Source of the DNA: Neckera pumila
Taxonomy: Eukaryota > Streptophyta > Bryopsida > Hypnales > Neckeraceae
Direction of reading: 5' to 3'
Assembly (NCBI GenBank): GCA_963969595.1
Contig: OZ018408.1
Span: 16,551,823 to 16,615,822 of the forward strand
DNA length: 64,000 bases
The position numbers were made by a program, and so were the translations under genes. Numbering within the stretch: position 1 is the stretch's first letter; each line of letters begins with the position of its first letter. Positions 1 through 13,180 of this stretch are shown here, in pieces. The notes below the pieces were generated by a model, which saw nothing but the letters and a program-made list of their open reading frames with translations, did not search any database and had not been told where the DNA came from.

Positions 1-1539
1 ATTGTACGGCCATATTCTCTTTGCTAGTCTTGGTTGCCTCTAAAACCAATTGGTGTCATGAGAGTGACTTCAATTGCACTCCAATATTGCCCATCCTTCT
101 CCTATGTTTTAATGTTGATTGCATCTGAAGACAACAATAGATGGATCTGGACAACTACTCCAAGTTCAACCAAGGTAGAGGCTCAAGGAGCGACCCTCTA
201 AGGATAAATAGCCCTCTGTGGAGGAATTCTTTGACAAAAAAAATATTTCATATTTTTGGTAGCAAGAGAATTGAAGAATAGTTCAGTGGCTGAATTTTCC
301 ATAAATTACTGACTGTGTATAATTCATATATGCTTTTTCAAAGTACAAGCACCTTAGGCCACTATTTATGTGCATAGGCGGAGGTGTTATCAATTAAAAT
401 ATGGCTTTGAATAGACCACATGACTCCAGAAAGTGCATAGGATTTGAGCCTTGGATGTTGTGGCATGTCAATTGTGCATGCAACCATTTCATGCCTTAAA
501 TGGCACCAATGGCCATGTGTTAATTCCCTACCACAAATCATGACAACACATGAAGGATCCTAAAAGACCTACATGACTGTGCTCAGCCACTTTATAAATG
601 AACAACATTGTTACTGGAAGGCGAGTCTGACGCATGGCACTTGAATTCATTGGTGTTCTTGAATGCGGGTGCTTTGGAAGCTGTAATTGCTTAGTTCAGA
701 CTTAAATTAATCTATTGCTCTGCATTGGCGCTCCCTACTTTCCATCTTGAATTGCCCGGTTTGCATCTTAAATCGCCCATTTGGCAGTTAAAATTGCCCA
801 ATTTGCAATTAAAAATGCATTCTCTTTTGCTTAAAAAGAAAAATCTAGCTCTCACAAAAATAAAAATTGCCGTTGCATGCTGGCTTGGCAGGAACTTTTG
901 GCACCGGTTGTGGAGAGGATTGCCATTGCAATTTGGCATTTTGAAAAAGCTCGTCGCAGCCTCTAGAGCGACAGAGCACTGGAGTCTACAATCCTGAATC
1001 GCTCCTTCCCTCTGCGCCGATTCATTTCTCCCTTCACCCTTCAACTGTTGCTGCGGACTCTTGCTTCTACGGTTGCGTTGAGGTCGTCACTACGAGCTTC
1101 CACCGCGACTTTGGACTTCTTGCATCAACTCCACCGCCGAAGCCTTCCCCACCTATAGCACTGCCTCAAGTTGGCGGATCATGTTCCTTTGACCGTTGGC
1201 ACAAGGTAAGTGCGCTTCCTTTGCCCTATCCTTCTCCTTCGCTTTGGTAATGCGGCATCTCTAACTGCCAAAATGCATTCCTTGTCTTGCATATGTTCCT
1301 CACAGCTAGGCGTACTAAGAACTTCTTTGACCTTATCCTAATGTCGGTAAGTTTACTTACATAGTTTTGTTTCCTTCATGCCATTTGCAAAGTTGTCTTC
1401 CTTATAGGCAATGTGGAGGCCTACTGTAAGTGACCGTCTGTCCATTGTTCCTTAGAGGTGCTGATCCGTAGAGTGCATTTGAAGGACCATCGTACTGAAC
1501 ACTTGCCCTACTAAAGAGGCTGCTGTAGATGCTTGCTAC
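1..1539. other. Intergenic, no gene supported
   Basis: No coding region is supported here. Bases 746-820 hold about three and a half imperfect 21-bp tandem units of the type 'cttaaattgcccatttggca'. From about 1000 to 1440 the composition is GC-richer and there are splice-donor-like 'gtaagt' sites (1204, 1348). No exon could be joined to a recognisable protein, so this may be the non-coding flank of the transposon pseudogene that follows or captured sequence. Confidence 0.4.
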
Positions 1540-3528
1540 AACTAGAAGGGCCCAATATTGGTGTGGAGGAATTGCAGCCGGACTTCATGCAAAGCAAGTA
1601 TAGTTCTCGGATCTTTTCTTCTTTTTTTTGCTCTTCTTCTCTCAATAGCAAGTCTTTGGTTCTCCTTGTAGATTTGAGGGATGACATTGTAGTAGGGAGC
1701 CTTGTAGCCCAACACTGGAGCATTCTCTAGCTTGTATAGCAGCATGCAACTTCTCTCCTAAAGCTTTGACATTTTTTAAGCTCCACAACTCTTTGTGCTT
1801 CCTCTAAGAGCTTGCTAGCTCAGCCTGATCTTTCTTTGCTTGCAACTTTTCCTTCTTTTCCTTCGCCTTCTATTCTCTGTTGGCAAACTTTTCTACCTGG
1901 CGCCTCTCATTTTTTGCTGCAGCAGCTTCCTTTTTTGCTGCCACTTCCTCTAGCTCTCTCATATGCTCTTCTTCAAATAAGAGAATGGAGTTCTAATGGT
2001 CAATGAGTGGCTCAGTGCTTATTTTGGCAATGGAGGGTAAGTGGACATGGGAAAGCCCAAAAAATCTCCAAATTTTGCTGCAGTACTGTAGCTACTAAGT
2101 TCTACTCCTGCAAGTCCACAAGTTCATTTCTTCCACCCTTTCAGTTGATCTCCTCTCCCTTTGCCGTTCTTCACATTCTCTATCACTTGAGCTACCACTT
2201 CCATTGCCTTGAGCACATCTGTCTTCTTTATCATCGTCAATAACAACATAATAGTGAGTACAGTTTGAATGTCTTCTAGCACCTCATTTAGAATCTCTTC
2301 AAGCTTCCGTTGCTATAGTTGAAATTGTGGTTGCACTCAAGTGGGCTGTCCTCAAACTGTGCAGGGATTTTCCTTTTCTTCTGTCATAGGCTTCACTAGG
2401 TCTCATTTTAGAATTCATAGCACTTGAATTGAGAGGATTAATGCTAGTAACTAAAAGTCCTTTGGTTATGTTGTCCTTTGGTAAATCTCTTCTAAGAGCA
2501 TGGGAAATCCATTGGGCTAGGTCTTCTTTGATTGGCATTTTATCAGGATAAGAAGCAATCCATTTATCCCTATAAGCTTTGAAGGAGTACTTGAAAGGCT
2601 TAAAATAGGTGACATTTAGAGGCCCCAAAGCATAAAAAGTGTAGGAAGGGAAGGTTAGGAGATCGAAGCCTTTGGCCACAGCAATTTTTATAACTTCCAA
2701 AGTCACATGGAATTTATGTCCATCCAAAATTAGCAAATGTCTATTGGATGGAGACATCCTATGCAATTTTGATACATTCTTTAGAAAATGGAGGATCCAA
2801 GATCTAAATAAAACATTTGTCATCCATGGCTTCTTTTGCATTGCCAATGTAGCTCCTCTTTCACCCGTTTTGATGAGGAAATCTCTAGATCTCTTCTTCC
2901 CTTTGAATATGAAGAAGTTTGGAATACTTTGATCTCCAGCATTAATACAACTTAGCACTGACAGTCACTCTCTACAATTTGGAGTTACTTTGTGAATATT
3001 CTTGGACCTTCTCCTAGCTATTACATAGCCTCCCGTATCTTTTCCGGCTTGTGCTTTACTCTCATTACAATTCCAAATGTGATGAGTCATAATGGTGAAT
3101 GTCATATAGTTTCTGAAGGTTGTTATAGAAACTAGCCATTCATTGAGGACCCAAAGCCCCATCTTTGAAAGGTGTCCACCTTGATTGTATAAGTATTCCT
3201 ACCTTCTCTCTCAGCTGTCCAATATTTAAAGGAAAACGCATATCTTGCATTTTCATCAAATAATCTACTAGCTATTTTCTTCTTCATTAGTGAGAACCCC
3301 CATTTCCCCCCTCCATCTTTGCAAAGTTGTACCATCGATGTGACCCTATAAAGTGGATGCAAGGATTCCATTATCCTTGGCAGCTTGTCTAATTGGAACA
3401 CCCTCATCGAAATCATCAATAGCACATTTGAGTTGTTCATTAGACCAATTTCCATTTTTCTTTCTTTTGCGTTTGTTTGTCACTTGTGGAGGTGCAAGAC
3501 TGGGAAGGATCCATACTTGGACTGTCAA
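1540..3528 (-). pseudogene. Decayed pogo/Tigger-type (Tc1-mariner superfamily) transposase
   Basis: Read on the minus strand, three transposase parts follow in the expected order but in different frames. A psq-type helix-turn-helix lies at about 3346-3460 (WSNEQLKCAIDDFDEGVPIR, then QAAKDNG). A degraded central part covers 3000-3340. The DDE_1 endonuclease core is at 2299-3100, with CINAGDQSIPNFFIFKGK, LLILDGH and a PFK motif. A Lys/Glu-rich coiled-coil tail continues to about 1540. The catalytic aspartate of the usual NCDESG motif is Asn (3064-3066) and that of PLDV is Asn (2614-2616); only the middle Asp in LILDGH survives. A TGA at 2965-2967 replaces the Trp codon of the family's REW motif, and frameshifts separate the N-terminal parts. 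The element cannot code for an active enzyme. I could not define its terminal inverted repeats. The family call is firm; the outer limits are approximate. Confidence 0.85.
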
Positions 3529-6500
3529 CTAAGTTGTAGACATGGTCCTTATTCTTTGCAGCACTTCCCTTTTGAACTTGCTAACTTTGCGCCCCTACCT
3601 ACTCTGCGACGTCGTTGGCGCCACCTGATTTGTGTCCGCACTTCTTCCGCGACCCCATTTGCTCCGCAACCTTTCTAGTGTCATTGGATCTGTGCCTCCA
3701 CTTCCTACACAAACCCACCTGCTCCGCGGCCTTCCTCCATTGACAAGGCGGCGGCAATTGGCTGCTATGGTTTGTCAATGGGAATCGCAGGTGTGGACTC
3801 CTGGACTAGTTCAATTTGTCTTTTTCTTGTATTGGTTGCTACTGCAATGCTGCGCTCCGAGGGAGGGGCTCCACATTTGTCGCCTGGCTGCTTGCCCACT
3901 CCATGTATAGCTGATCCGTAGTTAGTCCACTAAGTAAATTCACACCCTCCGCTTCTTGATTTTCTGCTTGTGGATGTTTCTGGAGCCACACTATTTGCCT
4001 GCGCTCTTGCTTGGGCCTCCTCTATGTCTCATCCACAACAACAACCAAGAGATCCTCTTTCTCAAACCGATCCATTTTTCAAAACCATTCTCTATCTCCC
4101 TCACGTTCAACCCATGCAAAGAGCTCTACATTTTTTGTCGTCACCGAACTCCTCATCCTCATCATCAAGAAATTCAAAGTTAGTATTTTTGGAATTGTTT
4201 CCCCTCCGCTAGCTCACTCCATCTCCCTAATTGTCATCCTTGGAGGTGTTGCTATCACTCATTTTTCTAGGAGAGATGCTACCTAAAGGCACTTGAAATT
4301 TTGGTGGTGAATGAAGGCATTAAATTCACTATTTGCACTCTTGCTGTGAATGTGCATGGATTGCAATCGTTTGGTTGTTAGTAGAATTGTAGAATCCTAC
4401 ATCATCTCAAAAAATAGACCCAACCACCATTTTCATGGGACGTAATATTTTAATGTTTTTATAGTGGATTCTTTTAGTTTTTAAGAATAAAATCCTAGAC
4501 TTTGTAAAATCAATGGCTTATAAAAATAAAACCACACTCTTCTAATGATAAATACCTAAGCATCATAATGTAAATAGGGCACAAGTACTTCATTTATTGA
4601 TTGCTTCTTATTCAAGTATGTTTTTTTAATGTACAGACCTATGAGAAATTGTGCACAACACATCTTTATTGAATTCATAACACATGCTAAAAAGCAATTC
4701 ATGGTCCTCCATTATGTGCATTTCACTTTACTCTTTGTTTGAATTTTAAAATCTTTAAGGTTTAATAGCGCACAATGTGATGACCTCTTTCACCTTAATA
4801 CAACTCAGAAATCAAGGGGTCACTTTTTTGCTAAACGAATTTTCTTGTACATCGACATTCCTCTGCACTATTCATGAATTATTTGTTGAGGTGGTTGTTA
4901 ATGCCCGAGCGGTTCTCAAGCCTCCTCCTATATAGAAGCTAGAAGAGAAGCTCTACAACTCATTGCACTTGTTGATATTAAAGTTGGAGTTGTTGCCCAA
5001 CCGAGTGTTGTTGCAACTTTTGCCTATCTATTTAATGGTATTGTGATAATGAAGGAAAGCGATAGGACTTATTGTCCAACTTCGACATAGACTCAACTGA
5101 AGCTTGGTCAAAAAAGCTGATTGGACCTTCGCAAAGTAGTGAGACCTCCTAGCCTTTTCACTTCTAGAATTCTACATGGTTTGGATGGTAGTAGCCATCA
5201 ATTAGAGTTACATTATCATAGATATGAAATTTCAAGGGTTGATGCAAAAAATGGTCATAAATCCACTTATGAATCACATTGAATAATTGATGAGGACATA
5301 GAAAAGTTTTAATTGTAAAGTTCCAAGAAATCATGCTAAAAATTGAGATTATAGAGGTCCCCTGAGGGAACACTTGGGACTCTAGGATTAAATAAAGTAC
5401 TATTGATCTAACTTCTTTGACATGACAAATTCCATAATTTGTTGAATCAAATTTGCAGTTAGAAGCTAAAGATATACATCGTCTTGGATATACTAACATC
5501 TAAAGAAAATCAAAATACATGATGAATTCAACTTCCTTGTCTAGTATCAAAGATAGGATTTCAAGAATCAAGACATTCCTTTTGGTATAGTGCCTTGATT
5601 GTTGTTATCCAAACTTCCAAAGTTTTAGAAGGTAAGAGAATTATGGTAAATGTTGTTGCAAAAAATTAGGTTGTAATAGAGGGGGAGGGGGAATAGATCA
5701 AATTGGAACAAATAGAAGATGCTTGTCAGTATCTTAGTGAACATTGACTAAGGTTTTATTTTATATAGGTATATGATTGACTTTAGAATAAGGGTGAAGT
5801 TATAACTTATAATTGTGGTTATTCAATAGTAATTTTAGACAAAAAATTTATTTCCAAATGTAATGATATAAATCTTAGTAGTAGGTAGTAAAAGCCAAGA
5901 GACTACTTAGATGTATATACACATTAGATTTATACTAATAAAATTACAAAAACCAAAGATATTAATTTCTAAAAATCAATGTGAAAGTGTTCGTGATAAG
6001 TCACCAAAAAATTTGAGATAGTCGTTAATATGGACTTTATCTATTTCCATATCAAATACCACTTTAGTTTAGAGTATATTTAGCAACAATCATGAAAATT
6101 GTCAATAATAAGTAGTACTAATTTGCCCTTAGAGCATCTCCATCCTTTCATGGTGAAACTACCATATTAAATGTTTTTTGCAGATTCAATCGTTCTTTGA
6201 GTTCTACCAACAAAGTAATTTTTCACCTTGGCTCACCATATCTTTGCAATACTTAAGATGTTCATTAACACTTCCCATAGTTATCACTATCATTAATGGA
6301 AGATGCTATATTTGCCAAATGTTGTAAAAATGCGTACAAAACTTACTTAGGACAAGTAGAATCTAAGCAAGGTGAAGAGATGCAAGGGCCCAAAATGAGA
6401 ACTTATTGTGAAAGTATAGTTAGGACAAGCAAAATTCAAGCCCAGTGAAGAGATGCAAGAGCTTGACAAAACGGCATGTTGAATTTTTCATTTTGTAGTC

Positions 6501-6721
6501 TAGAATGTTTTTTTCCCCTTTGCATGCCTATAGTAGAGGAGATCTTGACAACTAGGCTCTCCAATGGATGATTTGGGCACTCTTATTATTAAACAACGCA
6601 GATGCTCCAACAATGCCAATTCAAAATAAGAAATGTGAACATAAGGTCGAAACATCCATTAGTGTCCTTCCTCCCATTCCTGGACTTTAGACTGTTACTA
6701 GTTTTGTCCATAAACTTCTTA
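3529..6721. other. Intergenic, AT-rich from about 4300
   Basis: Bases 3540-4270 are GC-richer, lie upstream of the transposase pseudogene and may be part of the same element. No protein was recognised. From 4300 on the DNA is AT-rich with no supported gene. A 111-codon minus-strand frame at 5164-5499 has no recognisable motif and I do not call it. Confidence 0.35.
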
Positions 6722-7029
6722 TTAACCCCTAAGCACTCAAGCAACCATTTTATAGTCACTGCCCGACTTTGAGCAAAATTTTTGGGCAAAAATAAATAAA
6801 TAAATTTTATTTTATTTTTTGTAAAAGATTGGGTTGTCTATCAATGTTTATATTCAAAACTCAAATTGTTATAGTCAAACAAAAACTATAAGAGAAATAG
6901 CACAAAGTGTCTAGATTTGCCTAGTGTTCACATTATCTTCTTTGATGCAAACTTCAAAAAAGTTTTAGAACTTATATTTTATAACACATTTGTATTTTGT
7001 CCAAACCCCTTGGGCTTTTAGGGGTTAAT
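6722..7029. mobile_element. Small non-autonomous element with TTAACCCCTAA ends
   Basis: The left end reads TTAACCCCTAAGCACTCAAG. The right end is the inverted form, GGGCTTTTAGGGGTTAA. These termini match several larger elements further on (31.4, 33.4, 34.6, 46.5 and 53.3 kb). No target duplication is clear. There is no coding capacity. Confidence 0.5.
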
Positions 7030-8021
7030 GTGTTCTTGAAATGCTTGGCTTTGATTTGTTGACACATTTGAAGGACACATACCTAACTCTCATTTATTCT
7101 CATCCGATTTTTGTTGATTTCAGTTATGGATCCACCTATGTGACAGTTTCAGTGGTCTAGGGAGCCGTCTCTTTCCAAAATCATAGAAATTACATATTAC
7201 TTCCAAATTTTTTTCTTAATATTCATGATTTTCACTTGTCAATAATACAAAAATATTAATTTAAAAAAAATTGCCTCCAACTATGCCGAATTGCTTAATA
7301 TTGACAATTTTGAATGCTTCCACCTTATCTTAATTGATCTTGTGTTAAACTTATCACGTTCTCTCCTTTCCAATAAAAATATGTAATTTTGAACAGTGCA
7401 GATAATTTATATTTTTTCTCCATAGTCAATAATAAGACCTCAAATGAATAGAATCTTCATTTACTCTACGTTCTGAATGATTCAAGTTTCTCTCTCCTTG
7501 AGCATACCTCAAGCAAACATGCTAAAATTAAAAAAGAATATGGATTTGAAAAGGTTAATCTTTAAATGTCTAAGGGCTTTTTGGACTTCTCATTGGAGTT
7601 GCTCAAAACTAAACAAAAATCCTAAGTTTTAATTCCAATGGCAAGCTTTAGGTCGGAACTTGGTTAGCACAATTTTGGAGTGACTTTTGGATTTTTTGTA
7701 TTGACATATATAGGATTCATTTTGCAACCATAATTACAATTAAATTTATGACACCAATGATGAAATGAAGCTATATCAAACATTAGAAAAATTTTGGGGC
7801 ATGTGGAGGGTTGCTCCAGAGTGACCATCTAGTCTATTAAAGCGTAGGTAGGTCTCCTATGAAAATTGTCATAAGTACATAGTCAGATGTTGTAAATTTT
7901 GCAAAACTATACTAGGCTAGTAAAATGAAGCTAGGACAAAATGAAGCCAAGACAAAATGAAGCCAAGCTGAAAATGGTGGAATGAACAAAAATAATAGAA
8001 TTTTGAATTCATAACACTAAA

Positions 8022-8311
8022 CATTATAAGGGATTTGAGAGCATTGGACGGCCGTTTTAGGCCCGTTCCCTAATCTGGCCAAACTTGTGAACAGTCAGTA
8101 CAGGCTGTCAGAATTTAAAAAAAATAAAAATAAAAAAATCTCTCCCAAATATCATTTCAAGACCAAATATTTTATTTTTATTTTTATTTTTTTTGTTTGA
8201 AAATGACATGGCACTGTCTCAATAGCATCAGCCAGCAGCTTTCGTGCGTTCCTGCAGTCTGGGATACAGCATAACTTGCGGGCTCTTGAAGGCCTCAAAT
8301 CTCTTCTAATG
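8022..8311. mobile_element. MITE, CATTAG-end family, copy 1
   Basis: The left end CATTATAAGGGATTTGAG and the inverted right end CTCAAATCTCTTCTAATG form imperfect terminal inverted repeats. The same ends occur at 21930, 28678 and 36556. The inside is A/T-rich with TGACATGGCAC at about 8200, a weak relic of the palindrome seen in the other copies. It is about 290 bp and non-coding. Confidence 0.6.
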
Positions 8312-8317
8312 AATTGA

Positions 8318-9105
8318 AGTCCAAAGTATCTTTTCTGTTGAAGGAGTTCAAAAGTTTTTTGAAGAACCCAATAAAAACCTTTGGACTTCAATTAATTAAT
8401 TTAAAAACCAAGGTCAGAAGAATTTTATTATTTTATTATTTTTTTAAAATCTCTTCTTAGGCTTGTATAACTTTAATAGAATTTCACCTTCAAATTTGCA
8501 TTTTTGGGTCAATAGTAGTACTAATAAAGACCCAAAATGGCCAATGTAGACATCCAATTGGGGGTAGTTTAAAAAAAATAAACTAATTTTAATTTTTTTT
8601 TAATTATTCAATGTCTGAAACTACATGTACCTTTATTTCAAATTTCATGGGAAATAGACATGAGATGCAAAAGTTATAAGCAGAAAACTACTTGTCCAAG
8701 GCCAAGGGGACAAAAAAAGGACAAGTGTTTCTTGCAACGACCCATCTTATCTAAAGTCACAACTAAAAAGTGGTCAAATGAAGATGTGACAAAAATAGTA
8801 GAATTTTGAAGTTATACAACTAAAATAGAAGTCCACATATAAATTGTCTTTTCAATTGAGGGAGCTAAAATTTTTTTGAGGAAAACAATAGAAACCTTTA
8901 AGGTTCATTTAATTTCCAAATCCAAGGCAAGAAGAATTTGGAATTTTAAAAGAAAATATATGAAGGTCTACTTTTGGAACATTGGGTTGAAATATAGAAA
9001 ATTTGAGTGTCTTTTCAATTGAGAGAGTTAAAAAGCTTTTATGAAGGAGCTAAAGGCCATGGAAACCTTTGGTGTTCAATTAATTTTTGAAACAAAGACC
9101 ATAAT
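8318..9105. repeat. Three dispersed direct repeats of about 110 bp
   Basis: Copies lie near 8318-8420, 8823-8940 and 8990-9105. Each has the layout 'tcttttcaattgagggagyt', a short A/T stretch, 'gaaacctttggtgttcaatt', then a 'caaggy(c)agaagaa'-like end. Identity by eye is about 70-80%. The first copy lies at the outer edge of the left arm of the long inverted repeat and the other two lie inside it. Confidence 0.55.
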
Positions 9106-10165
9106 AATTAATGTGGATTGGAATTTAGATTTGAAAAAACATAAGCATTGAAAAGCTCCAAATCTTTAGGAAGATTGTGGCAAGTATAAAGTTCAACACT
9201 ACCTATTAATCAACTTATACCTCCGAATTCCATTGTAGAAGTTTATAGTTGCCAACACTTCCATGTTAATTGAAGTCTATAGACTTATAATCCTTAAAGG
9301 ACAAACCTAACATTACTTTTTCAAACTTCATTTTTCAAATACCTATAAATGTGATATTTTGTATTTATTTTGCAAAGATGTGAATACATATTGGTGTATA
9401 ATTTTTCAGAGATTTTGCAGAGATGTGATCTTTTTAGAAGACAGTCACTCACTTGCTAAAGTTTAAGAACACCATAATCAATTAAAACAACAACTACATG
9501 TATCATTTTTCCATTTGATGTAATGCATTTATTACATATTCACAAAGGGTCTCTTGGTCCTTTTTTCGAAAACACTTCAAATTTTTTATTGAAACAAATA
9601 TTTCTAGAAGTGTAAAAAAAAGCCAAAAATGTTTCAAAATTTTATTAAAAAAATGCCAACATGAATAAGAACAAGAACTTGATTGCTCAAGAAAAACTCA
9701 ATTGAAAAACAATCCAAACACTTGCTCCAAGAAAACCTCCAAGTATACAAATAATACAACATCAAGTCAACCATTGCTTAGTATTTTTCACATATGTGCA
9801 GTCTCACCAATTTGCAATTTAGGGTGATTGCAATAAATACTTGTCCTTTTTTTGGCCCCCTTGGCCTAGGACAGGTTGTATTTTGCTCATGATTTTTTGG
9901 TAATTACTTTTGCATTGTATGAATTCTATATGAAATTTGAAATGAAAATACATATAGTAGCTGTAGACATTGAGTAATTTTCGATATTTTTAAAATTAAT
10001 TCTATTATTTTTAAATAGCCCCCAATTGGATGTCTCCCTTGACTATTTGAGGGCTTTGAATTCTATATTTGATCCAAATATGCACATTTGAATCCCAAAA
10101 TTGGAATACAAGGACTTCTACTAATTTTACACAAGCTCACAAAGAGATTTTCTAAAAACAATAAA
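8425..10165. mobile_element. Element with long (about 330 bp) inverted arms
   Basis: The left arm (about 8425-8745) is repeated in inverted orientation at about 9830-10165. Matching blocks in order are TTTAAAATCTCTT, GACATCCAATTGGGGG (8548; inverted at 10018-10035), AATGTCTRMARCTAC, TTTCAAATTTCAT, GCAAAAGT and GGCCAAGGGG-ACAAAAAAAGGACAAGT (8700s; inverted near 9840-9880). Arms this long around a roughly 1.1-kb middle resemble Mutator-like or foldback elements. No transposase is present, so it would be non-autonomous. Exact ends and target duplication are not determined. Confidence 0.6.
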
Positions 10166-11015
10166 TTGCCCACCTTCCTCATGTGCTCAAAGTGCACTCT
10201 TTTGCACAAATGCAATGAACACAATTTTTTTCAGAAGATAAGAAGGATTAAGAAGGAGCACCTTCAAGTTAGAAAAAACGATCTTTTAAATTTTTTTTCT
10301 ATTACTATTTTTAAAAATCAAACATCTAGGTATTTAAGTTCTTGGCAAAATTCATTGTTCTTCTTTTGTGAATAACTTTTAAAGATAAATGATTATCATT
10401 TAAGCCCTCAAAATTCCCTTCAAATGTCATATCTTGGTTGCCAAATTCAACACATCTAACTTGCAACAAGATTACCAACATTTGTATGTGTGTTCTACTA
10501 GAGATGCTATCGTTGCTCCACGCAAAGTTACTTTGGCAATCGAGAAGGCCCAACTTCCTCCTATGGACGCTTATGTGGCGGTGCAAGACTCAGCGGTAGA
10601 AAACATTGATCTAATAATTGAAAAAAAAACACTCAAATTCAGGCTCTGATTGAGGCTCTTCATATTGAGACTTCAAAAAAATCTTTTAGTTTGATATACT
10701 AAATTCAAAAATAAAAATAAATTACATTTAATTGATGAAGCACTTGGGTGGTTCTCTTTTTTTTATAATAGGCCCATCATGTCAATGAAAAGGCTTCATG
10801 TTGAAGCCACTTCAAGTGATGTAATTTTTTTCACTATAATATTATAATCAAATTCATTTAAAAATCATATAAATACATATTTTTACATAACACGTGAATT
10901 TTCTATGTGATACCAAAGAAGAATAAAAGCTTCAAATGCACTTCACTAGAGTGCCAATTGCATCATTGCAAAATTTTCTGATTGAAATGCAATGGCTTTC
11001 CTTCTTTTGGAGTAC

Positions 11016-11352
11016 TACTAAGGTAACAAGTCCAGAAATCGCCCATTCAAGAGTTGAAAGTGATTTTTGGGGAGGCAAAGCTTCTTGAAGTAATTTTTAG
11101 AAAATTTTTCTTGAAAGACAATAGGAATTGGCATCTAACCCAAGTTGTTTCATATTTTTTGGAGCTTTTTGGAGTTAGTTATGAAATTTTGAAGCTAAAG
11201 TGGCATAGGGCTCTAAAATCGCCCACCCCCTAAAATGCACACCATTTGTACATTCCTAAAGGCTATGAAAAAGCAACGTGTACAAGCAATTTACATTTGA
11301 GTAAGGTGGGCAATTTTAGAGCCTGTGCAATTTCAAGGCCTGCTACCTTATA
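11016..11352. mobile_element. 340-bp MITE family, copy 1
   Basis: The ends are TACTAAGGTAACAAGTCC and, inverted, TATAAGGTAGCAGGCC. The body matches the reverse complement of 61511-61850 along its length, including GGAATTGGCATCTAA and AAGTTGTTTCATATT. The lengths are nearly equal (337 and 340 bp). A partial further copy starts at 59754. There is no coding capacity. Confidence 0.7.
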
Positions 11353-13180
11353 GTGAATTTGGCCAGGCACCAAACTTTAGTTGTCAAATCTAAGTTTATA
11401 AATCTAAAAAATTTAAATTTAAAAATCTAGAGCGTACATCCATATCTGGATAATTTAGATGTTAAAATCAAACATTTTGATTGACTTAAACATTACAAAT
11501 TTGGTTGTAGTAAACCAAATGGTTGGCATCTAACAGATAGCAAAGAAATGGTTTTGTTCGTTTCATTGTACCCACTAGTGTTTTTTCTAAGCATATGATT
11601 ACAAGACAAGGCATTATAGTTGAGCATATTAATTAATGGATGAGCACCTTTACAAAACTATAAGACATTCATTTGCACAAGATGTGTGATTACATGTCTT
11701 CTACTAATTGTAAAAATTTGATATCTTTTTAGAAAAATTTTGAAATTACCTTGAATTTTTTAATACAAAATAAAACAATTCTTATTAAACGCAATATATG
11801 CTCAAAAAATTTGAAAAATCTCTCTATGGGTTTATAATATAGTGTAGAATATCATGATGCATATTTTTTTTATTGTGTCATTTTAAATTAAAAAATCAAC
11901 ACTCCATTAGAATGGTTGCAATTTCATTTTTCCAAAATATTAGTCATCAAAAGTATTAAAAAAAATTCCTATATTTTAAATAGAATTGTAAAAGAATAGC
12001 CAAGAATATCAATGAAAAACTAATTACCAATAGAAATCTAATGCTTTCTAAGCTTCATTGTTTATGCGGAAATTTACATTGCCAAGGCTTCTCCACCTCA
12101 AAATGGGGGCTCAAAACCTTCAATCAAGCATCACTAGTAGTGTAGAAAGCAACAAAGTCCTAGTAAGTTTGATCAATTTAAAAAAATTGTAACCATATAA
12201 ATTTAAACTTGACATGTTATTGATTACTTAGGAAAAAAAAACACAATAATATCACAAATTGACAAATTACGGTCTTTGATGAAGAGGGCATTCAAACTGT
12301 GAAATTGATTTGAAGTCTTTTAATCTTCCTCAGCTTACATGTCAAATTGAAAATTGAGGGTATAAAAAAAACATGAAGATAAAGGACTCAACAATCACAA
12401 CCATAATCAAATTACAATTCCTCAAAATCTACTTTGTAATGTTTTAAAATGAATTTTTCAATGTGATCTTTTTCTCCAAGATCTAATGTATTTGAGGCTG
12501 GCTCATCCACTAAAAAATTCAAGATTTGCAATGGACAACCTTGCACAAAAATTTCAATAGAAACATTATAAACATCTTTTTACAAAACTAGATTTTGATG
12601 CTAAAAAGAGAGTTTTAGAAGATGTTTCCATTACAATAGGAATACCAAAAAAAAAATCGGTTTGATTTTAATTAACTTCAAAGTTTAGTTAAACCAAAAC
12701 ATGGTGTGTTGAGCACTAAGGTAGAGACACTAGTAGTCAACTATGCCCAATACCCAACTTCTAGGGGTGCAATATTTCCAACTAAGGCAAGAATAGATTT
12801 CCAATGCAAGCTGTAAGTGTTTTTTTGTTGGTCCTTGTCAAGGTTGAGACTAGTAAGGTCATGACACATGTCTCGAAATACTGAACAAGACACTAAGAAG
12901 TAATGAACGAGAAAGTAGTTCTTTAACAATAAAAAAAAACTAGACATTGGCTACTAATGTGAAATGCACTTTTTGGCTCCCAAAATTTATAGGAATTTCA
13001 TATTCGGGAATAAAATTCTGAAAAATTTGCAAATATCTTTCTACATGGGAAAAATTTCCACCCCCTCCGTCATACTGCGCACGATCTGCTCCAAAATTGC
13101 TTAAATGACCGACTACTGGCTTCTACCTTCTGGGGTTAAGGACTCCGTCGTGGTCCCGTTCAATGATAATCATCCAGGGG
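11353..13180. other. Intergenic AT-rich spacer
   Basis: I see no gene, RNA gene or defined repeat here. Composition rises in GC from about 13060, leading into the 5' region of the splicing-factor gene, where 'gaaaccctaag' (13183) looks like a plant transcript leader. Confidence 0.4.

Noticed and set aside
725..997. 90-codon frame with internal repeats
   Set aside because: The repetition comes from the 21-bp tandem units; no start context, motif or splice support.
5164..5499. 111-codon minus-strand frame
   Set aside because: No recognisable motif, AT-rich composition and no neighbouring coding signal; could be a very old fragment but is not supportable.
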